A stretch of DNA of 64,000 nucleotides from Lachnospira eligens (GTDB lineage Bacteria > Bacillota > Clostridia > Lachnospirales > Lachnospiraceae), in NCBI RefSeq assembly GCF_009680455.1, contig NZ_WKRD01000004.1, positions 186,001-250,000 on the forward strand, read 5' to 3'. Below the pieces are notes generated by a model. That model was not told the DNA's origin. It saw only the letters and a list, made by a program, of their open reading frames with translations, and did no database searches. Shown here piece by piece: positions 28,133-38,023 of this stretch. Position 1 is the first letter of the stretch, and each line of letters opens with the position of its first letter. Position numbers and translations under genes: made by a program.

Positions 28133-29254
28133 ATGCAGCAGGAAATAAATAACAATTTTTCAAAAGAAGATGAATTCTACATGAAGCGGGCGATTGAACT
28201 GGCGAAGAGAGGAACAGGCTGGGTTAATCCTAATCCGCTGGTGGGAGCTGTAATTGTAAAGGATGATAGAATTATAGGTGAAGGCTGGCACAGGAAATAT
28301 GGTGAGCTTCATGCGGAAAGAGATGCACTTTCAAGATGTATGGAGGATACCAGTGGAGCAACCATATATGTGACACTTGAGCCGTGCTGCCATCATGGGA
28401 AACAGCCGCCTTGCACTGAAGCACTTGTGCAGGCAGGAATAAGCAGGGTTGTGATAGGTTCGATGGATCCTAATCCTCTGGTAAGTGGAAAAGGTGTTAA
28501 ATATCTGGAAGAACACGGGATTAAAGTTGAAGGATGTGTATGCAATGAAGAATGTCTGGCGATGAATTATGTATTCTTTCATTACATAAGGAATAAAGAG
28601 CCATATGTTGTGATGAAAACGGCACAGACACTTGATGGGAAAATTGCCACATATAAGGGACTTTCCAAGTGGATTACGGGTGAGCAGGCAAGAGAAAATG
28701 TGCATGCAGACCGTCACAGATATGCGGCAATTATGGTTGGTGTCGGCACTGTGATTGCTGATAATCCAATGCTTGACTGTAGAAGTACAGCCGTAAGCAA
28801 TCCACACAATCCTGTGCGAATCATATGCGACAGCAGATTGAGAACTCCGCTGGACAGCAGAATTGTAAAAAGTACAGGGCAGATACCAACAATAATTGCT
28901 ACATGTAGTACCGACAGCGACAGGAAATCTTTATATGAAAATGCAGGCTGTGAAGTGATAATTACAAAAGAATCAGAGCAGCACGTTGACCTTAAAGAGC
29001 TTATGAACATACTTGGAGAAAAAGGTATCGACAGCGTGATTCTAGAGGGAGGCGGAACACTTAACTTCTCGGCATTGCAGGCTGGAATTGTGAAACGGGT
29101 TCAGACTTACATTGCACCTAAAATATTTGGCGGGGCAGACAGTAAGACAGCAGTTGAAGGTCAGGGTGTTGCAAATGTAGATGAAGCATATCAGTTGAGA
29201 AACAAGACAGTTCGTCTTCTTGGTGACGATATTCTGATTGAAGGAGAGTTGTAA
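28133..29254 (+). CDS. ribD: Bifunctional riboflavin deaminase/reductase RibD
   Basis: The N-terminal deaminase has the zinc motif LHAERDAL and EPCCHHGKQPPCTEA (residues about 60-100). The C-terminal reductase (about 155-373) has KTAQTLDGKIATYKG and VILEGGGTLN. It carries out the second and third steps of riboflavin synthesis. The length of 373 residues is normal. It overlaps ribE by one base (TAATG). Confidence 0.97.
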   Translation: MQQEINNNFSKEDEFYMKRAIELAKRGTGWVNPNPLVGAVIVKDDRIIGEGWHRKYGELHAERDALSRCMEDTSGATIYVTLEPCCHHGKQPPCTEALVQAGISRVVIGSMDPNPLVSGKGVKYLEEHGIKVEGCVCNEECLAMNYVFFHYIRNKEPYVVMKTAQTLDGKIATYKGLSKWITGEQARENVHADRHRYAAIMVGVGTVIADNPMLDCRSTAVSNPHNPVRIICDSRLRTPLDSRIVKSTGQIPTIIATCSTDSDRKSLYENAGCEVIITKESEQHVDLKELMNILGEKGIDSVILEGGGTLNFSALQAGIVKRVQTYIAPKIFGGADSKTAVEGQGVANVDEAYQLRNKTVRLLGDDILIEGEL

Positions 29255-29898
29255 TGTTTACGGGAATTATTGAAGAAATCGGACATGTGAATAATGTGAA
29301 AAAAGGAACGGCGTCGGCAATCCTTACAATACAGGCAGAAAAAGTCCTTGAGGGAACACATATAGGAGACAGCATTGCTGTCAATGGTGTGTGCCTTACA
29401 GTGACAGGGATATATGATAATACATTTAATGCGGATGTAATGCATGAGACGCTGAACCGCTCATCACTTGGCAAACTGGTGAGTGGTAGTGCAGTTAATC
29501 TTGAAAGGGCAATGGCGGCTGATGGAAGGTTCGGAGGACATATAGTTTCAGGACATATTGATGGAACAGGAAAAGTTGCAGCGATAACCAAGGATGATAA
29601 CGCGATATGGTATCAGATTAAGACAGACAGCGGAATATTAAAATATATTGTTGAAAAAGGTTCGGTTGCCATAGATGGAATAAGTCTTACGGTTGCCAAG
29701 ACGGACAGCCAGAGCTTTTCAGTATCAATAATACCGCATACGGCAGGTGCGACAACGCTGTCACTTAGGAAAGCTGGTGATGTAGTTAATCTTGAAAATG
29801 ATATTGTCGGTAAGTACATAGAGAAATTCATCACATTTGAAAAGGAAAAGCCGAAAAGCGGGATAACGAAAGAGTTCCTGCTAAAGAATGGATTTTAA
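29254..29898 (+). CDS. ribE: Riboflavin synthase alpha chain
   Basis: Two similar lumazine-binding repeats: MFTGIIEEIGHV with NGVCLTVTGI in the first, and GGHIVSGHIDGTGKV with DGISLTVAK in the second. It dismutates 6,7-dimethyl-8-ribityllumazine to riboflavin. At 214 residues it has normal length. It starts inside the ribD stop. Confidence 0.97.
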   Translation: MFTGIIEEIGHVNNVKKGTASAILTIQAEKVLEGTHIGDSIAVNGVCLTVTGIYDNTFNADVMHETLNRSSLGKLVSGSAVNLERAMAADGRFGGHIVSGHIDGTGKVAAITKDDNAIWYQIKTDSGILKYIVEKGSVAIDGISLTVAKTDSQSFSVSIIPHTAGATTLSLRKAGDVVNLENDIVGKYIEKFITFEKEKPKSGITKEFLLKNGF

Positions 29899-29928
29899 AA
29901 TATCAAAGGGAAAGGAAGGTAAAAGAAA

Positions 29929-31131
29929 ATGTTTGAGTATAACACAGTAGAAGAGGCAGTTAAGGATTTACAGGATGGAAAGCTGATACTTGTCTCAGAT
30001 GATGAAAGCAGAGAGAATGAGGGCGACCTGATATGTGCCGCTGAATTTGCAACTACTGAAAATGTGAATTTCATGGCGACATATGGAAAAGGACTTATAT
30101 GCATGCCTATGAGTGGAGATTTGTGCAGAAAGCTGGGACTTACACAGATGGTTGCTGACAATACTGATAACCATGAAACTGCATTTACAGTGTCAATAGA
30201 CCATGTTAAGACGACAACAGGAATATCGGCAGAGGAGAGAGGCTTTACTGCAAGAGCATGTGTGTCAGATGAAGCAAAGCCTGAGGATTTCAGAAGACCG
30301 GGACATATGTTTCCACTACGTTCAAAACCTAATGGAGTTCTTGAAAGAAACGGACATACAGAGGCAACAGTAGACCTTATGAGAATAGCAGGACTTAAAG
30401 AATGTGGTCTGTGCTGTGAAATAATGAAAGCGGACGGAACAATGATGAGAAAAGAAGACCTCATAGAAATGTCCGAAAAATTCAATCTCAAATTCATAAC
30501 AATTAAAGCAATTCAGGAATACAGAAAGAGACATGACAACTTGGTTGAGTGTGTGGCAGTTACAAGAATGCCGACAAAGTATGGGGAATTCATGGCACAC
30601 TGTTATGTTAATAAGTTAAATGGCGAGCATCATGTTGCATTGGTAAAGGGAGACATTGGTGATGGCAGCAATCTTTTGTGCAGGGTACATTCAGAGTGCC
30701 TGACTGGAGACGCATTTGGCTCAATGAAATGTGACTGCGGTCAGCAGCTAGCGTCAGCGATGACACAGATTAACAATGAAGGCAGGGGAGTACTTCTTTA
30801 TATGAGACAGGAGGGCAGAGGAATCGGGCTTGTTAATAAGCTTAAGGCATATGCACTTCAGGATCAGGGAATGGATACACTTGAGGCTAATCTGGCACTT
30901 GGTCTGCCGGGAGACGCACGCGAGTACTACATAGGAGCACAGATATTGAAAGACTTAGGCGCTAAGAGCTTAAGGCTTCTTACTAACAATCCCGATAAGG
31001 TATACCAGCTTGCAGATTTTGGAATCGAAATCAGTGAGAGAGTGCCTATTGAGATAGATGCGACCAGCTTTGACAGGTTCTATCTTAAGACAAAGCAGAC
31101 AAAGATGGGACACATTTTAAATGTAGTGTAA
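29929..31131 (+). CDS. ribBA: Bifunctional DHBP synthase / GTP cyclohydrolase II
   Basis: The N-terminal DHBP synthase has [20 protein letters not shown] and RPGHMFPLR (residues about 20-150). The C-terminal GTP cyclohydrolase II has the zinc set [20 protein letters not shown] and RQEGRGIGL (about 245-300). Both halves are intact, giving 400 residues. AAAGGAAGG precedes the ATG. It commits both GTP and ribulose-5-phosphate to riboflavin. Confidence 0.97.
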   Translation: MFEYNTVEEAVKDLQDGKLILVSDDESRENEGDLICAAEFATTENVNFMATYGKGLICMPMSGDLCRKLGLTQMVADNTDNHETAFTVSIDHVKTTTGISAEERGFTARACVSDEAKPEDFRRPGHMFPLRSKPNGVLERNGHTEATVDLMRIAGLKECGLCCEIMKADGTMMRKEDLIEMSEKFNLKFITIKAIQEYRKRHDNLVECVAVTRMPTKYGEFMAHCYVNKLNGEHHVALVKGDIGDGSNLLCRVHSECLTGDAFGSMKCDCGQQLASAMTQINNEGRGVLLYMRQEGRGIGLVNKLKAYALQDQGMDTLEANLALGLPGDAREYYIGAQILKDLGAKSLRLLTNNPDKVYQLADFGIEISERVPIEIDATSFDRFYLKTKQTKMGHILNVV

Positions 31132-31157
31132 AAATATGAATTATTTATAAGGAGAAA

Positions 31158-31631
31158 TTGATGATGAGAGTTTTAGAAGGTAAGTTAGTTGACAGTGGAA
31201 TTAAGGTAGGTATTGTAGCGGCAAGGTTTAATGAATTTATTGTGTCTAAGCTTGTTGCGGGAGCTAAAGACGGGCTTGTAAGACATGATGTTTCAGAAGA
31301 AAATATTGATCTTGCATGGGTGCCGGGCGCATTTGAGATACCATTGATAGCTTCAAAGATGGCAAAAAGCGGCAAGTATGACGCAGTTATATGTCTTGGT
31401 GCAGTTATAAGAGGTGCTACAAGCCATTACGATTATGTGTGTAGCGAGGTTTCCAAAGGCATTGCAAATGTTTCTTTAGCAAGTGATATTCCTGTTATGT
31501 TTGGAGTGCTTACTACAGATACAATCGAGCAGGCAATTGAGCGCGCCGGAACAAAGGCAGGCAATAAGGGATTTGAGTGCGCTGAAGGTGCTATTGAGAT
31601 GGTTAATCTTATTAAAGAGATTGAAGGATAA
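31158..31631 (+). CDS. ribH: 6,7-dimethyl-8-ribityllumazine synthase
   Basis: Family motifs [38 protein letters not shown] and [17 protein letters not shown] are all present. At 157 residues it has normal length. AAGGAGA lies just before two adjacent ATGs (31158 and 31161). It is the last gene of the rib operon. Confidence 0.97.
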   Translation: MMMRVLEGKLVDSGIKVGIVAARFNEFIVSKLVAGAKDGLVRHDVSEENIDLAWVPGAFEIPLIASKMAKSGKYDAVICLGAVIRGATSHYDYVCSEVSKGIANVSLASDIPVMFGVLTTDTIEQAIERAGTKAGNKGFECAEGAIEMVNLIKEIEG

Positions 31632-31654
31632 TATATAAAATTTTTAGTAATTGT

Positions 31655-31704
31655 AAAAGGTCAGATTCGTCAGTAACCATTGGGCTTGGCGGGTCTGGCC
31701 TTTT
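31655..31704 (+). terminator. Terminator of the rib operon
   Basis: A 15-bp stem with G-U pairs (31655-31669 with 31690-31704) ends in TTTT, about 25 bases after ribH. Confidence 0.7.
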
Positions 31705-31835
31705 GTATTATAAAATATGATATAAAATGGATATGCGAAGATGATGATATAAGGTATAATAGATTTGTATCCTTTAATAATTGTTAAATGAGGATATATT
31801 ACATATAAATTTATAGAATCGATGGGAGAGATAAG

Positions 31836-32798
31836 ATGAAGTGGGGAATTTTGGCTACAGGTAATATTGCAAAAAAATTTGCATCAACCATAAATCAGAT
31901 GAGTAAAGAAAATGAACAGTTAGTAGCAGTTGGTTCACGTAACATTGAAAGTGCAAAAGCCTTTGCTAATGAGCATGATATCCCAAGATATTATGATTCG
32001 TATGAAGCACTGGTTAAAGATCAGGATGTTGAGGCTGTTTATGTAGCAACACCAAATACCTTGCATTATGAGAATTGCAGGTTATGTCTTGAACATGGAA
32101 AGCATGTATTGTGCGAAAAGCCGTTTACGATAAATGATAAACAGGCACAGGAACTGTACAAGCTGGCAAGGGATAGGCATCTTTTTATCATGGAGGGACT
32201 CTGGATATGGTTTCTTCCATTGTATGATCGTTTACACAGTATCTTACAGCAAGGAGTTATTGGAGAAATAAAACATATTTCATGTCAGTATGGGTTTGTT
32301 GCAACAGGTGCCAGAAAAGAGCGTAAATTTAACCCTGCACTTGGTGGAGGTGCTTTGTTGGACATAGGAATTTATAATCTGGGATTTCTGCGTATTGTTA
32401 CAGGGAATGAGCCGCAGAATGTAGAAACTCAAAAAGTACATATTAATGAGTATGGAACAGATGATTACAGCTGTCTCAAACTGACATATAATGATGGATG
32501 TACGGCAGAATCAGTCCAGACAATTGGGCAGGAATTAAAACGTAATGCCAGAATTGAGGGAACAAAGGGAAGTATATTTTTACCGGATTTCCAACACGCC
32601 GAGACCATGATACTTGAGGTGGAAGGAAAAGAACCAGAAACAATCGAGTGTCCGGTTGATATAAATGGCTTTGAATATGAAATCAGAGAAGTAAGCAGAT
32701 GTGTAAAACTTGGATATTGCAGCAGTGATGTATATACAGCTAAAGACAGTATTGCACTTACAAGGCTGATGTATGATATCCGTATGAGCTGGAGTTAA
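31836..32798 (+). CDS. Gfo/Idh/MocA family NAD(P)-dependent oxidoreductase
   Basis: The Rossmann start WGILATGNIAKKFAST and the family lysine motif CEKPFTINDKQAQEL (residues about 92-106) are clear. The catalytic-face block GGGALLDIGIYNLGFLR is of the dimeric dihydrodiol/xylose dehydrogenase type. At 320 residues it is complete. GGGAGAG precedes the ATG. The sugar or cyclitol substrate cannot be told. Confidence 0.88.
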   Translation: MKWGILATGNIAKKFASTINQMSKENEQLVAVGSRNIESAKAFANEHDIPRYYDSYEALVKDQDVEAVYVATPNTLHYENCRLCLEHGKHVLCEKPFTINDKQAQELYKLARDRHLFIMEGLWIWFLPLYDRLHSILQQGVIGEIKHISCQYGFVATGARKERKFNPALGGGALLDIGIYNLGFLRIVTGNEPQNVETQKVHINEYGTDDYSCLKLTYNDGCTAESVQTIGQELKRNARIEGTKGSIFLPDFQHAETMILEVEGKEPETIECPVDINGFEYEIREVSRCVKLGYCSSDVYTAKDSIALTRLMYDIRMSWS

Positions 32799-32838
32799 AA
32801 ATAGGAGACAGATATATGTATATATAAGAGCAGGCTTT

Positions 32839-33015
32839 TCAGCCCCTTCTTTTTGCAACTGACCGACAGGCAATGCTGAGTATGCTTGGAAGTTCCAGAC
32901 ATCCGTCAGGTCTGTAATCATTATCATCCCAGCTATATCCCTCACCACTGCCACATCTGCCTTGTTTGCCATCGTGCGGAAAGTGATTATCACCATCGTA
33001 CATAATTGTCCACAT
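32839..33015 (-). CDS. Possible 58-residue ORF or gene fragment
   Basis: The minus strand encodes a compositionally plausible peptide (HFPHDGKQGRCGSGEGYSW, then DDNDYRPDGCLELPSI and RSVAKRRG). There is no good ribosome site before the ATG, and the nearby frame MKNKKNNFNIYYVDN just upstream suggests that a frameshift may have split one gene. Not recognised. The rest of 32799-33117 is AT-rich, with nothing else supported. Confidence 0.3.
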   Translation of the reverse strand: MWTIMYDGDNHFPHDGKQGRCGSGEGYSWDDNDYRPDGCLELPSILSIACRSVAKRRG

Positions 33016-33117
33016 AATAAATATTAAAGTTGTTTTTTTTATTTTTCAATTTGTTACACCTGTTATGTCATTATATCTTATATTGGCTTATCCGCATACC
33101 TGTTTATGGTGCAAATG

Positions 33118-33267
33118 TTAATATAAAATTGTCGGTTTTTTATCATATAAAAATGTAGGAAAACCTACACGATTATATGATGTTTTATTTGCTATTGCTA
33201 TCTGCTCCTCGATTTTTCGTATAGCATCAATATCTTCTGTAAGTGTCTTTGTGTTTCGTATAATAAG
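33118..33267 (-). pseudogene. C-terminal remnant of an unidentified gene
   Basis: A 49-residue minus-strand frame ends in a TAA at 33118-33120 and reads as a natural protein tail (RNTKTLTEDIDAIRKIEEQI, then YNRVGFPTFLYDKKP). It has no start; 5' of 33267 it runs into the truncated kinase gene and soon meets a stop. The small hairpin TGTAGGAAAACCTACA lies inside it. Family not recognised. Confidence 0.45.
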
Positions 33268-33975
33268 ATGCTTGAACGTCTATCGGAGGCATTTAAGATA
33301 CAGAGGCAGTTTACTGAGAATGCGGCACACGAGCTTAGGACTCCATTATCATTAATGCAGATTCAGCTTGATTTATATAATTCTGGCAAGCATCCAGGTA
33401 ATGATGCAGATACCATACAGACGATAAAGATGGTTACTGAACAGAATGAAAGACTTAGTAAAATGGTAAAAACGCTCCTTGACATGAGCGAGCTTCAGAC
33501 AGTGGGACGTGATGAGACGATTATAGTTAATGCACTTATTGATGAGGTATTGGCGGATCTGGAGCCACTTGCACAGGAAAAGAATATAAAGCTTATTGGA
33601 AAATGTAAGGATGTAAATATGGTTGGAAGTGATATACTTATATATAGGCTTGTATATAATCTTGTTGAGAATGCCATAAAATATAATCATTCTGGTGGAC
33701 AGGTCATAGTAGAGGCATATCAGAAGGAAAAGCAGGTTTATCTGTCAGTAGAGGATACGGGAAGTGGAATTCCAGAGGAACTTAAGGAACGTGTGTTTGA
33801 ACCTTTCTTTCGCGTAGATAAATCAAGAAGCCGTGAGCTTGGTGGTGTTGGTCTTGGACTTGCGCTTGTTAATGAAATTGTGCGGGTACACGATGGCAGT
33901 ATTGCAATCAGGCCTAACCCATCAGGAGGAACAATAATAGAAGTGCAGTTTGCAGTTAACAGAACAACAGCTTAA
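33268..33975 (+). pseudogene. Sensor histidine kinase missing its sensor region
   Basis: The HisKA and ATPase parts are intact: H-box FTENAAHELRTPLSLMQ, N-box LVYNLVENAIKYNHSGG, G1 VEDTGSGIPEEL, F-box FEPFFRVDKSRS and G2 GGVGLGLALVNEI. The protein begins inside the normal HAMP/HisKA linker (LERLSEAFKIQRQF), so the membrane and sensor segments and the partner response regulator are missing. No ribosome site precedes the ATG at 33268. The left neighbour is also a truncated gene, so this is a rearrangement joint. Probably not expressed. Confidence 0.75.
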
Positions 33976-33999
33976 GCTGTCTAGACATACAGTTTATTT

Positions 34000-34215
34000 A
34001 TGTGCAGAAATCTTGCATATGACTGTGTTATGAAAGACTGCATTCACATGGATAATTCGCCATCAATTCTTCGCAAAGATGGATTTGAGTTCCTTTATGA
34101 TAAGTACAAAGACAAGATATATAAGGATATGGAACAAATGGCAAAAGACTTGGGATTGGATGGTCAGAAAGAAGTATTTTCACCAGTTTCTAGCAATAGA
34201 ACCACTAATATGTAG
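34000..34215 (+). CDS. Short ORF of unknown function, possibly a remnant
   Basis: 71 codons; the part from ILRKDGFEFLYDKYKDKIYK to AKDLGLDGQKEVF looks protein-like, while the first 25 residues are Cys-rich and less convincing. There is no clear ribosome site. It follows the truncated kinase by 24 bases and may be another decayed piece. Confidence 0.3.
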   Translation: MCRNLAYDCVMKDCIHMDNSPSILRKDGFEFLYDKYKDKIYKDMEQMAKDLGLDGQKEVFSPVSSNRTTNM

Positions 34216-34336
34216 TAGAAAATAATTTAATGCTTTTTTTATAGACTTTTCCAATAAAGTATGCTATCTTATAGCAGTTTATGGATAAACAAATGTGATA
34301 AAAGATCAATAATTTACAAAGAAAGGGAAAACTATC

Positions 34337-36055
34337 ATGGAAAAGATTAAAAAGCGTATAGCTAACTTAAAGGTTGCAGGAAAATTAAAAGTATATCGAA
34401 TGACAGTACTTGTTATGACATTATTTTTAGTGTTGGTGGCACTGATCTCGACATTAGTGATCCGTTCAAATATAGAGAAGATCACGGAGGTCTGGTCTCC
34501 GTCATTGGAATATCTGCAGGATTTAGAGACAATGACTGCGAAATACAGAATCAAGCAGTATCAGCACCTGGTAGAATCAGATGCATCGGATATGACTGCC
34601 TGTGAAGAGGAAATTCGGAAGCTGGAGAGTCAGATCCAAGATACAGATGCGAATCTGGATGCAATCATGTCTGCAGACAGTGATGCTAAAAAAGGACAGA
34701 ACGATTACGAAGTAGCAAACGCTGCATGGGAAAAATACAGGGCTGCTTCAGATGAAATCCTGAAGTTGAGCCGTGAGAATAAACAGCAGGAAGCAGCAAA
34801 GCTGATGACCGGAGAGGTGTATGAAGAATATAAAGCTTTTACTGAAAAATTAACTATATTACGTGACGAGTTCCAGGTAGAATTAGATCAGGCAAAGACC
34901 ATGGCCAATGTATGCACCATCATCATATTTGTCGTGATTGTGGCAGCGGGTCTTGCGATTGCTGTAGTGACGACACTGATCGGAAGGATCATTACCAATT
35001 CCATTACTGAGCCGGTAGAACAGATAGATGCAGCAGTTGCCAGCCTGCGTAAGGGCGAACTATCTAATGTAGAAATGCTTACCTATGAGTCTGATGATGA
35101 GCTTGGCGATACCATTAAGAATCTGAAAGAAGCCATGGGTATTCTGGCAGATTATGTCAGCGAGATCTCTATGGAGGTAAAGGCAATAGCGCAGGGTGAC
35201 CTGACCAGAAATGGTGATGATATTACAGATTTCCTAGGCGATTTCTCGGAATTGAAGGTATCACTGCTGTATATTCTGAAACGGTTTAACAGTACCCTGA
35301 CCGAGATCAGCAATCTGGCAGAACAGGTATCATCGAATGCATCCGAGGTGGAAAATGCATCAAAATCCCTGGCGGACGGTGCAACAGAGCAGGCAGGAGT
35401 AATCGAGGAATTGAATGCCACCATTGATACGGTCGTGGATCTGGCGGCAGATACAGCGAAGGAAACACAGAGCGCATCTGCACGTGTAAAAGCCTCTGCA
35501 GATAAAGCGAACGAAGAAAAAGAAAAAATGAACGATCTGCTGATGGAAATGGAGCACATTACAGAAATCTCCAAGGAGATCGGTAATATTATCACAGATA
35601 TCGAGGATATTGCATCCCAGACCAACCTGTTATCCCTGAATGCTTCCATTGAAGCTGCCAGAGCAGGAGAAGCAGGAAAAGGCTTTGCAGTAGTGGCAGA
35701 TCAGATCGGCAAGTTGGCAGCAGACAGTGCAAAATCTGCTGTAAATACAAGAGATCTGATCGATAAGACCTTAGTGGAAATCGAAAATGGCAATACGATT
35801 ACAAGAACAACAGCAGACGCATTCAATCAGATCATTGCAGATATGGAGTCATTTGCAGAGATTGCACAGAACACCATGGAGAAAGCAAACTCCCAGGCTG
35901 AGTCCTTGGAACAGATCGGTCAGGGAATTGAACAGCTGTCCGGTGTGGTACAGGGCAATGCAGCATCCTCAGAAGAGAATACTGCGATCAGTATTAATCT
36001 GGCAGAGGGAGCAGCCAAGATGCATGACCGCGTGAATATCTTTAAGTTATTCTAG
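34337..36055 (+). CDS. Methyl-accepting chemotaxis protein
   Basis: The order is a TM helix (residues about 22-42), an extracellular four-helix-bundle sensor (about 43-190), a second TM (about 194-218), HAMP, and a cytoplasmic signalling hairpin with the conserved tip [20 protein letters not shown] and [19 protein letters not shown]. The CheA/CheW-contacting tip is intact. At 572 residues it is complete. Codon use differs from the flanks: many ATC, CTG, TCC and ACC codons where neighbours use ATT/ATA and CTT. This suggests a different origin. No che genes are nearby. Confidence 0.93.
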   Translation: MEKIKKRIANLKVAGKLKVYRMTVLVMTLFLVLVALISTLVIRSNIEKITEVWSPSLEYLQDLETMTAKYRIKQYQHLVESDASDMTACEEEIRKLESQIQDTDANLDAIMSADSDAKKGQNDYEVANAAWEKYRAASDEILKLSRENKQQEAAKLMTGEVYEEYKAFTEKLTILRDEFQVELDQAKTMANVCTIIIFVVIVAAGLAIAVVTTLIGRIITNSITEPVEQIDAAVASLRKGELSNVEMLTYESDDELGDTIKNLKEAMGILADYVSEISMEVKAIAQGDLTRNGDDITDFLGDFSELKVSLLYILKRFNSTLTEISNLAEQVSSNASEVENASKSLADGATEQAGVIEELNATIDTVVDLAADTAKETQSASARVKASADKANEEKEKMNDLLMEMEHITEISKEIGNIITDIEDIASQTNLLSLNASIEAARAGEAGKGFAVVADQIGKLAADSAKSAVNTRDLIDKTLVEIENGNTITRTTADAFNQIIADMESFAEIAQNTMEKANSQAESLEQIGQGIEQLSGVVQGNAASSEENTAISINLAEGAAKMHDRVNIFKLF

Positions 36056-36101
36056 AAAATGACAGGAATAGAGTGAAGTAGTCATAAGGAAGGTTATTGT
36101 T

Positions 36102-37793
36102 GTGATTAATGATATATTTAAATTATTTGGAGAGCAGGCAGCTGATATTTTATTTGAGATCATTACAGAATGTATGGACGATTATCTGTATATATTTGAT
36201 CTGCAGAATAATACCTTTGAGATTTCACAGTCAGCTGTGGAACGATTTAATATACCGAGTAATATCCTGACAGATATGTCAAATGAAGTTATGAATGTAG
36301 TATATGAAGAAGACCGTGAGATGCTGGCAAAGCATCTTGCGGATATATGTGAAGGAAGAGAAAAGGTACATAATCTTCATTATAGATGGCTTGATAAAGA
36401 AGGTATGCCGGTCTGGATCAACAGCCGTGGTATCGTTGTCAATGATCAGCAGGGAAATGCAGAGTATCTGGTCGGGTGTCTGAATGAGACCGGCAACAAG
36501 AGAAGGGCTGATAATGTCACCGGACTGCTTGGCGGTCCGGAATTCCTTGCTTACCTGCGTGCACAAAAAGAACCCATTACCAAGGGATTTTTTATGCATA
36601 TAGGAATTGATGATTTTGGAGCGATCAATAGCTCCAGGGGAGCTGATTATGGTAATTATATCCTGAAAAGCGTAGCCGGCTGTATGAAGGAATGCCTTTC
36701 AGACAAGCAGAGAATTTACCATCTGGTAGCGGATCAGTATGTGATCGTGGATCTGGAAGCTTCCTCCGCAGAAGAAGCTGTGGCACTGAAAGAAAAGATT
36801 TCAGATAAACTTCATAATTTCATAGTAGACGAAAATTATGAAGCTATATTTTCTATTTCTATTGGTGTTATAGATGCAGCAACATTTTGTGAGGGAACCG
36901 AAGAATGCCGCAAAAAGTTTGAATTTGCCTTGAAACAGGCAAAAAGCATGGGTAAAAATGGATTCTATATTTTTGACCAGGATGACTATGAGGTCTTTTT
37001 ACATAAAGGAAGAATCATAGCAACACTTCGTAATGCTATTGTGAACCATTATGATGGCTTTGAAGTATACTACCAGCCGATTGTGGACTGTCAGTCCGAA
37101 CAGATCATTGGAGCAGAGGCACTGATGCGTTTTTCCATGATAACGGAAGAAGGGCGGGAGTTTGTTTCACCGATGGAGTTTATCCCATTATTGGAAGAGA
37201 CCGGATTAATCATTCCCGCTGGAAGATATATTTTGAACGAAGCTGCAGCAATGTGCTGTGAAATGCAGAAATATATTCCTGATTTTCGGATGAATGTAAA
37301 TGTATCCTATGTTCAGATCCTGCAAGGCAATGTGGAGCGGGATATTCTGGATGCAATTCAAAAATATTCATTACAGCCGGAATGCTTATGTGTTGAAATG
37401 ACAGAAAGCGGATTTATGGATATGACACCTTCGTTCTGTAAATTCCGTAAAACTCTGGACAAGAACGGGATTCCCTTTGTAATCGATGATTTTGGAACAG
37501 GATATTCGAATCTTCATTGTATCCGTGATATGAATCCAAGTTACGTGAAAATGGATAGGGATTTTACTGCCAAGGCGATGAACAGTGACAGGGATTATGA
37601 ATTATATAAAAATATCATCACCATGGTACATAGTATTAACGTCAGGATATGCGCAGAAGGCATCGAGGAAAAAGAATGGCTTCTGAAAATGAAAGAAATG
37701 AAGGTTGATTATCTGCAGGGATATTATTTGGGAAGACCATGTGGAAAGAAACAGTTTCTGCAGCAATATGCCAGTGGCATCAACATTAAATAA
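36102..37793 (+). CDS. PAS-GGDEF-EAL protein, probable c-di-GMP phosphodiesterase
   Basis: An N-terminal PAS-like domain (residues about 20-135, with LHYRWLDKEGMPVWINSRG), a degenerate GGDEF domain with VADQY at the signature (about 209-213), then an EAL domain with GAEALMRF, DDFGTGYSNLH and AEGIEEKEW. Cyclase activity is unlikely; hydrolysis is likely. The start is GTG 36102 with AAGGAAGG upstream. It shares the unusual codon use of the chemoreceptor 46 bases before it, so the two probably arrived together and may act in one motility pathway. Confidence 0.88.
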   Translation: MINDIFKLFGEQAADILFEIITECMDDYLYIFDLQNNTFEISQSAVERFNIPSNILTDMSNEVMNVVYEEDREMLAKHLADICEGREKVHNLHYRWLDKEGMPVWINSRGIVVNDQQGNAEYLVGCLNETGNKRRADNVTGLLGGPEFLAYLRAQKEPITKGFFMHIGIDDFGAINSSRGADYGNYILKSVAGCMKECLSDKQRIYHLVADQYVIVDLEASSAEEAVALKEKISDKLHNFIVDENYEAIFSISIGVIDAATFCEGTEECRKKFEFALKQAKSMGKNGFYIFDQDDYEVFLHKGRIIATLRNAIVNHYDGFEVYYQPIVDCQSEQIIGAEALMRFSMITEEGREFVSPMEFIPLLEETGLIIPAGRYILNEAAAMCCEMQKYIPDFRMNVNVSYVQILQGNVERDILDAIQKYSLQPECLCVEMTESGFMDMTPSFCKFRKTLDKNGIPFVIDDFGTGYSNLHCIRDMNPSYVKMDRDFTAKAMNSDRDYELYKNIITMVHSINVRICAEGIEEKEWLLKMKEMKVDYLQGYYLGRPCGKKQFLQQYASGINIK

Positions 37794-37799
37794 AGAAAG

Positions 37800-37835
37800 T
37801 AAGGCAGACTCAGCTATGCGGGGCTGCCTTATTTT
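37800..37835 (+). terminator. Terminator after the chemoreceptor/EAL pair
   Basis: TAAGGCAG (37800-37807) pairs with CTGCCTTA (37824-37831), followed by TTTT. Confidence 0.65.
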
Positions 37836-38023
37836 ATGGTCTTATCAGAAGGATGGATCCATAACGGCTTCTTTCAGTATGTGAACACACCTGTAAATAA
37901 GGTCATAAAGCAAAACTAGACATAGTTTAAAGATATGGCTAACCACAATTAAAATGTATTATAAATGTCAAATCATATCTGATACAATTATCCTTACAAT
38001 TGATTTATAACAGGAGGATACAC

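Noticed and set aside
34000..34215. Functional small gene downstream of the truncated kinase
   Set aside because: No ribosome site and partly random composition; listed only with low confidence.
37840..38023. S-box or T-box before the MetE-like gene
   Set aside because: None of the conserved aptamer or T-box motifs are present; only a short 7-bp inverted repeat.
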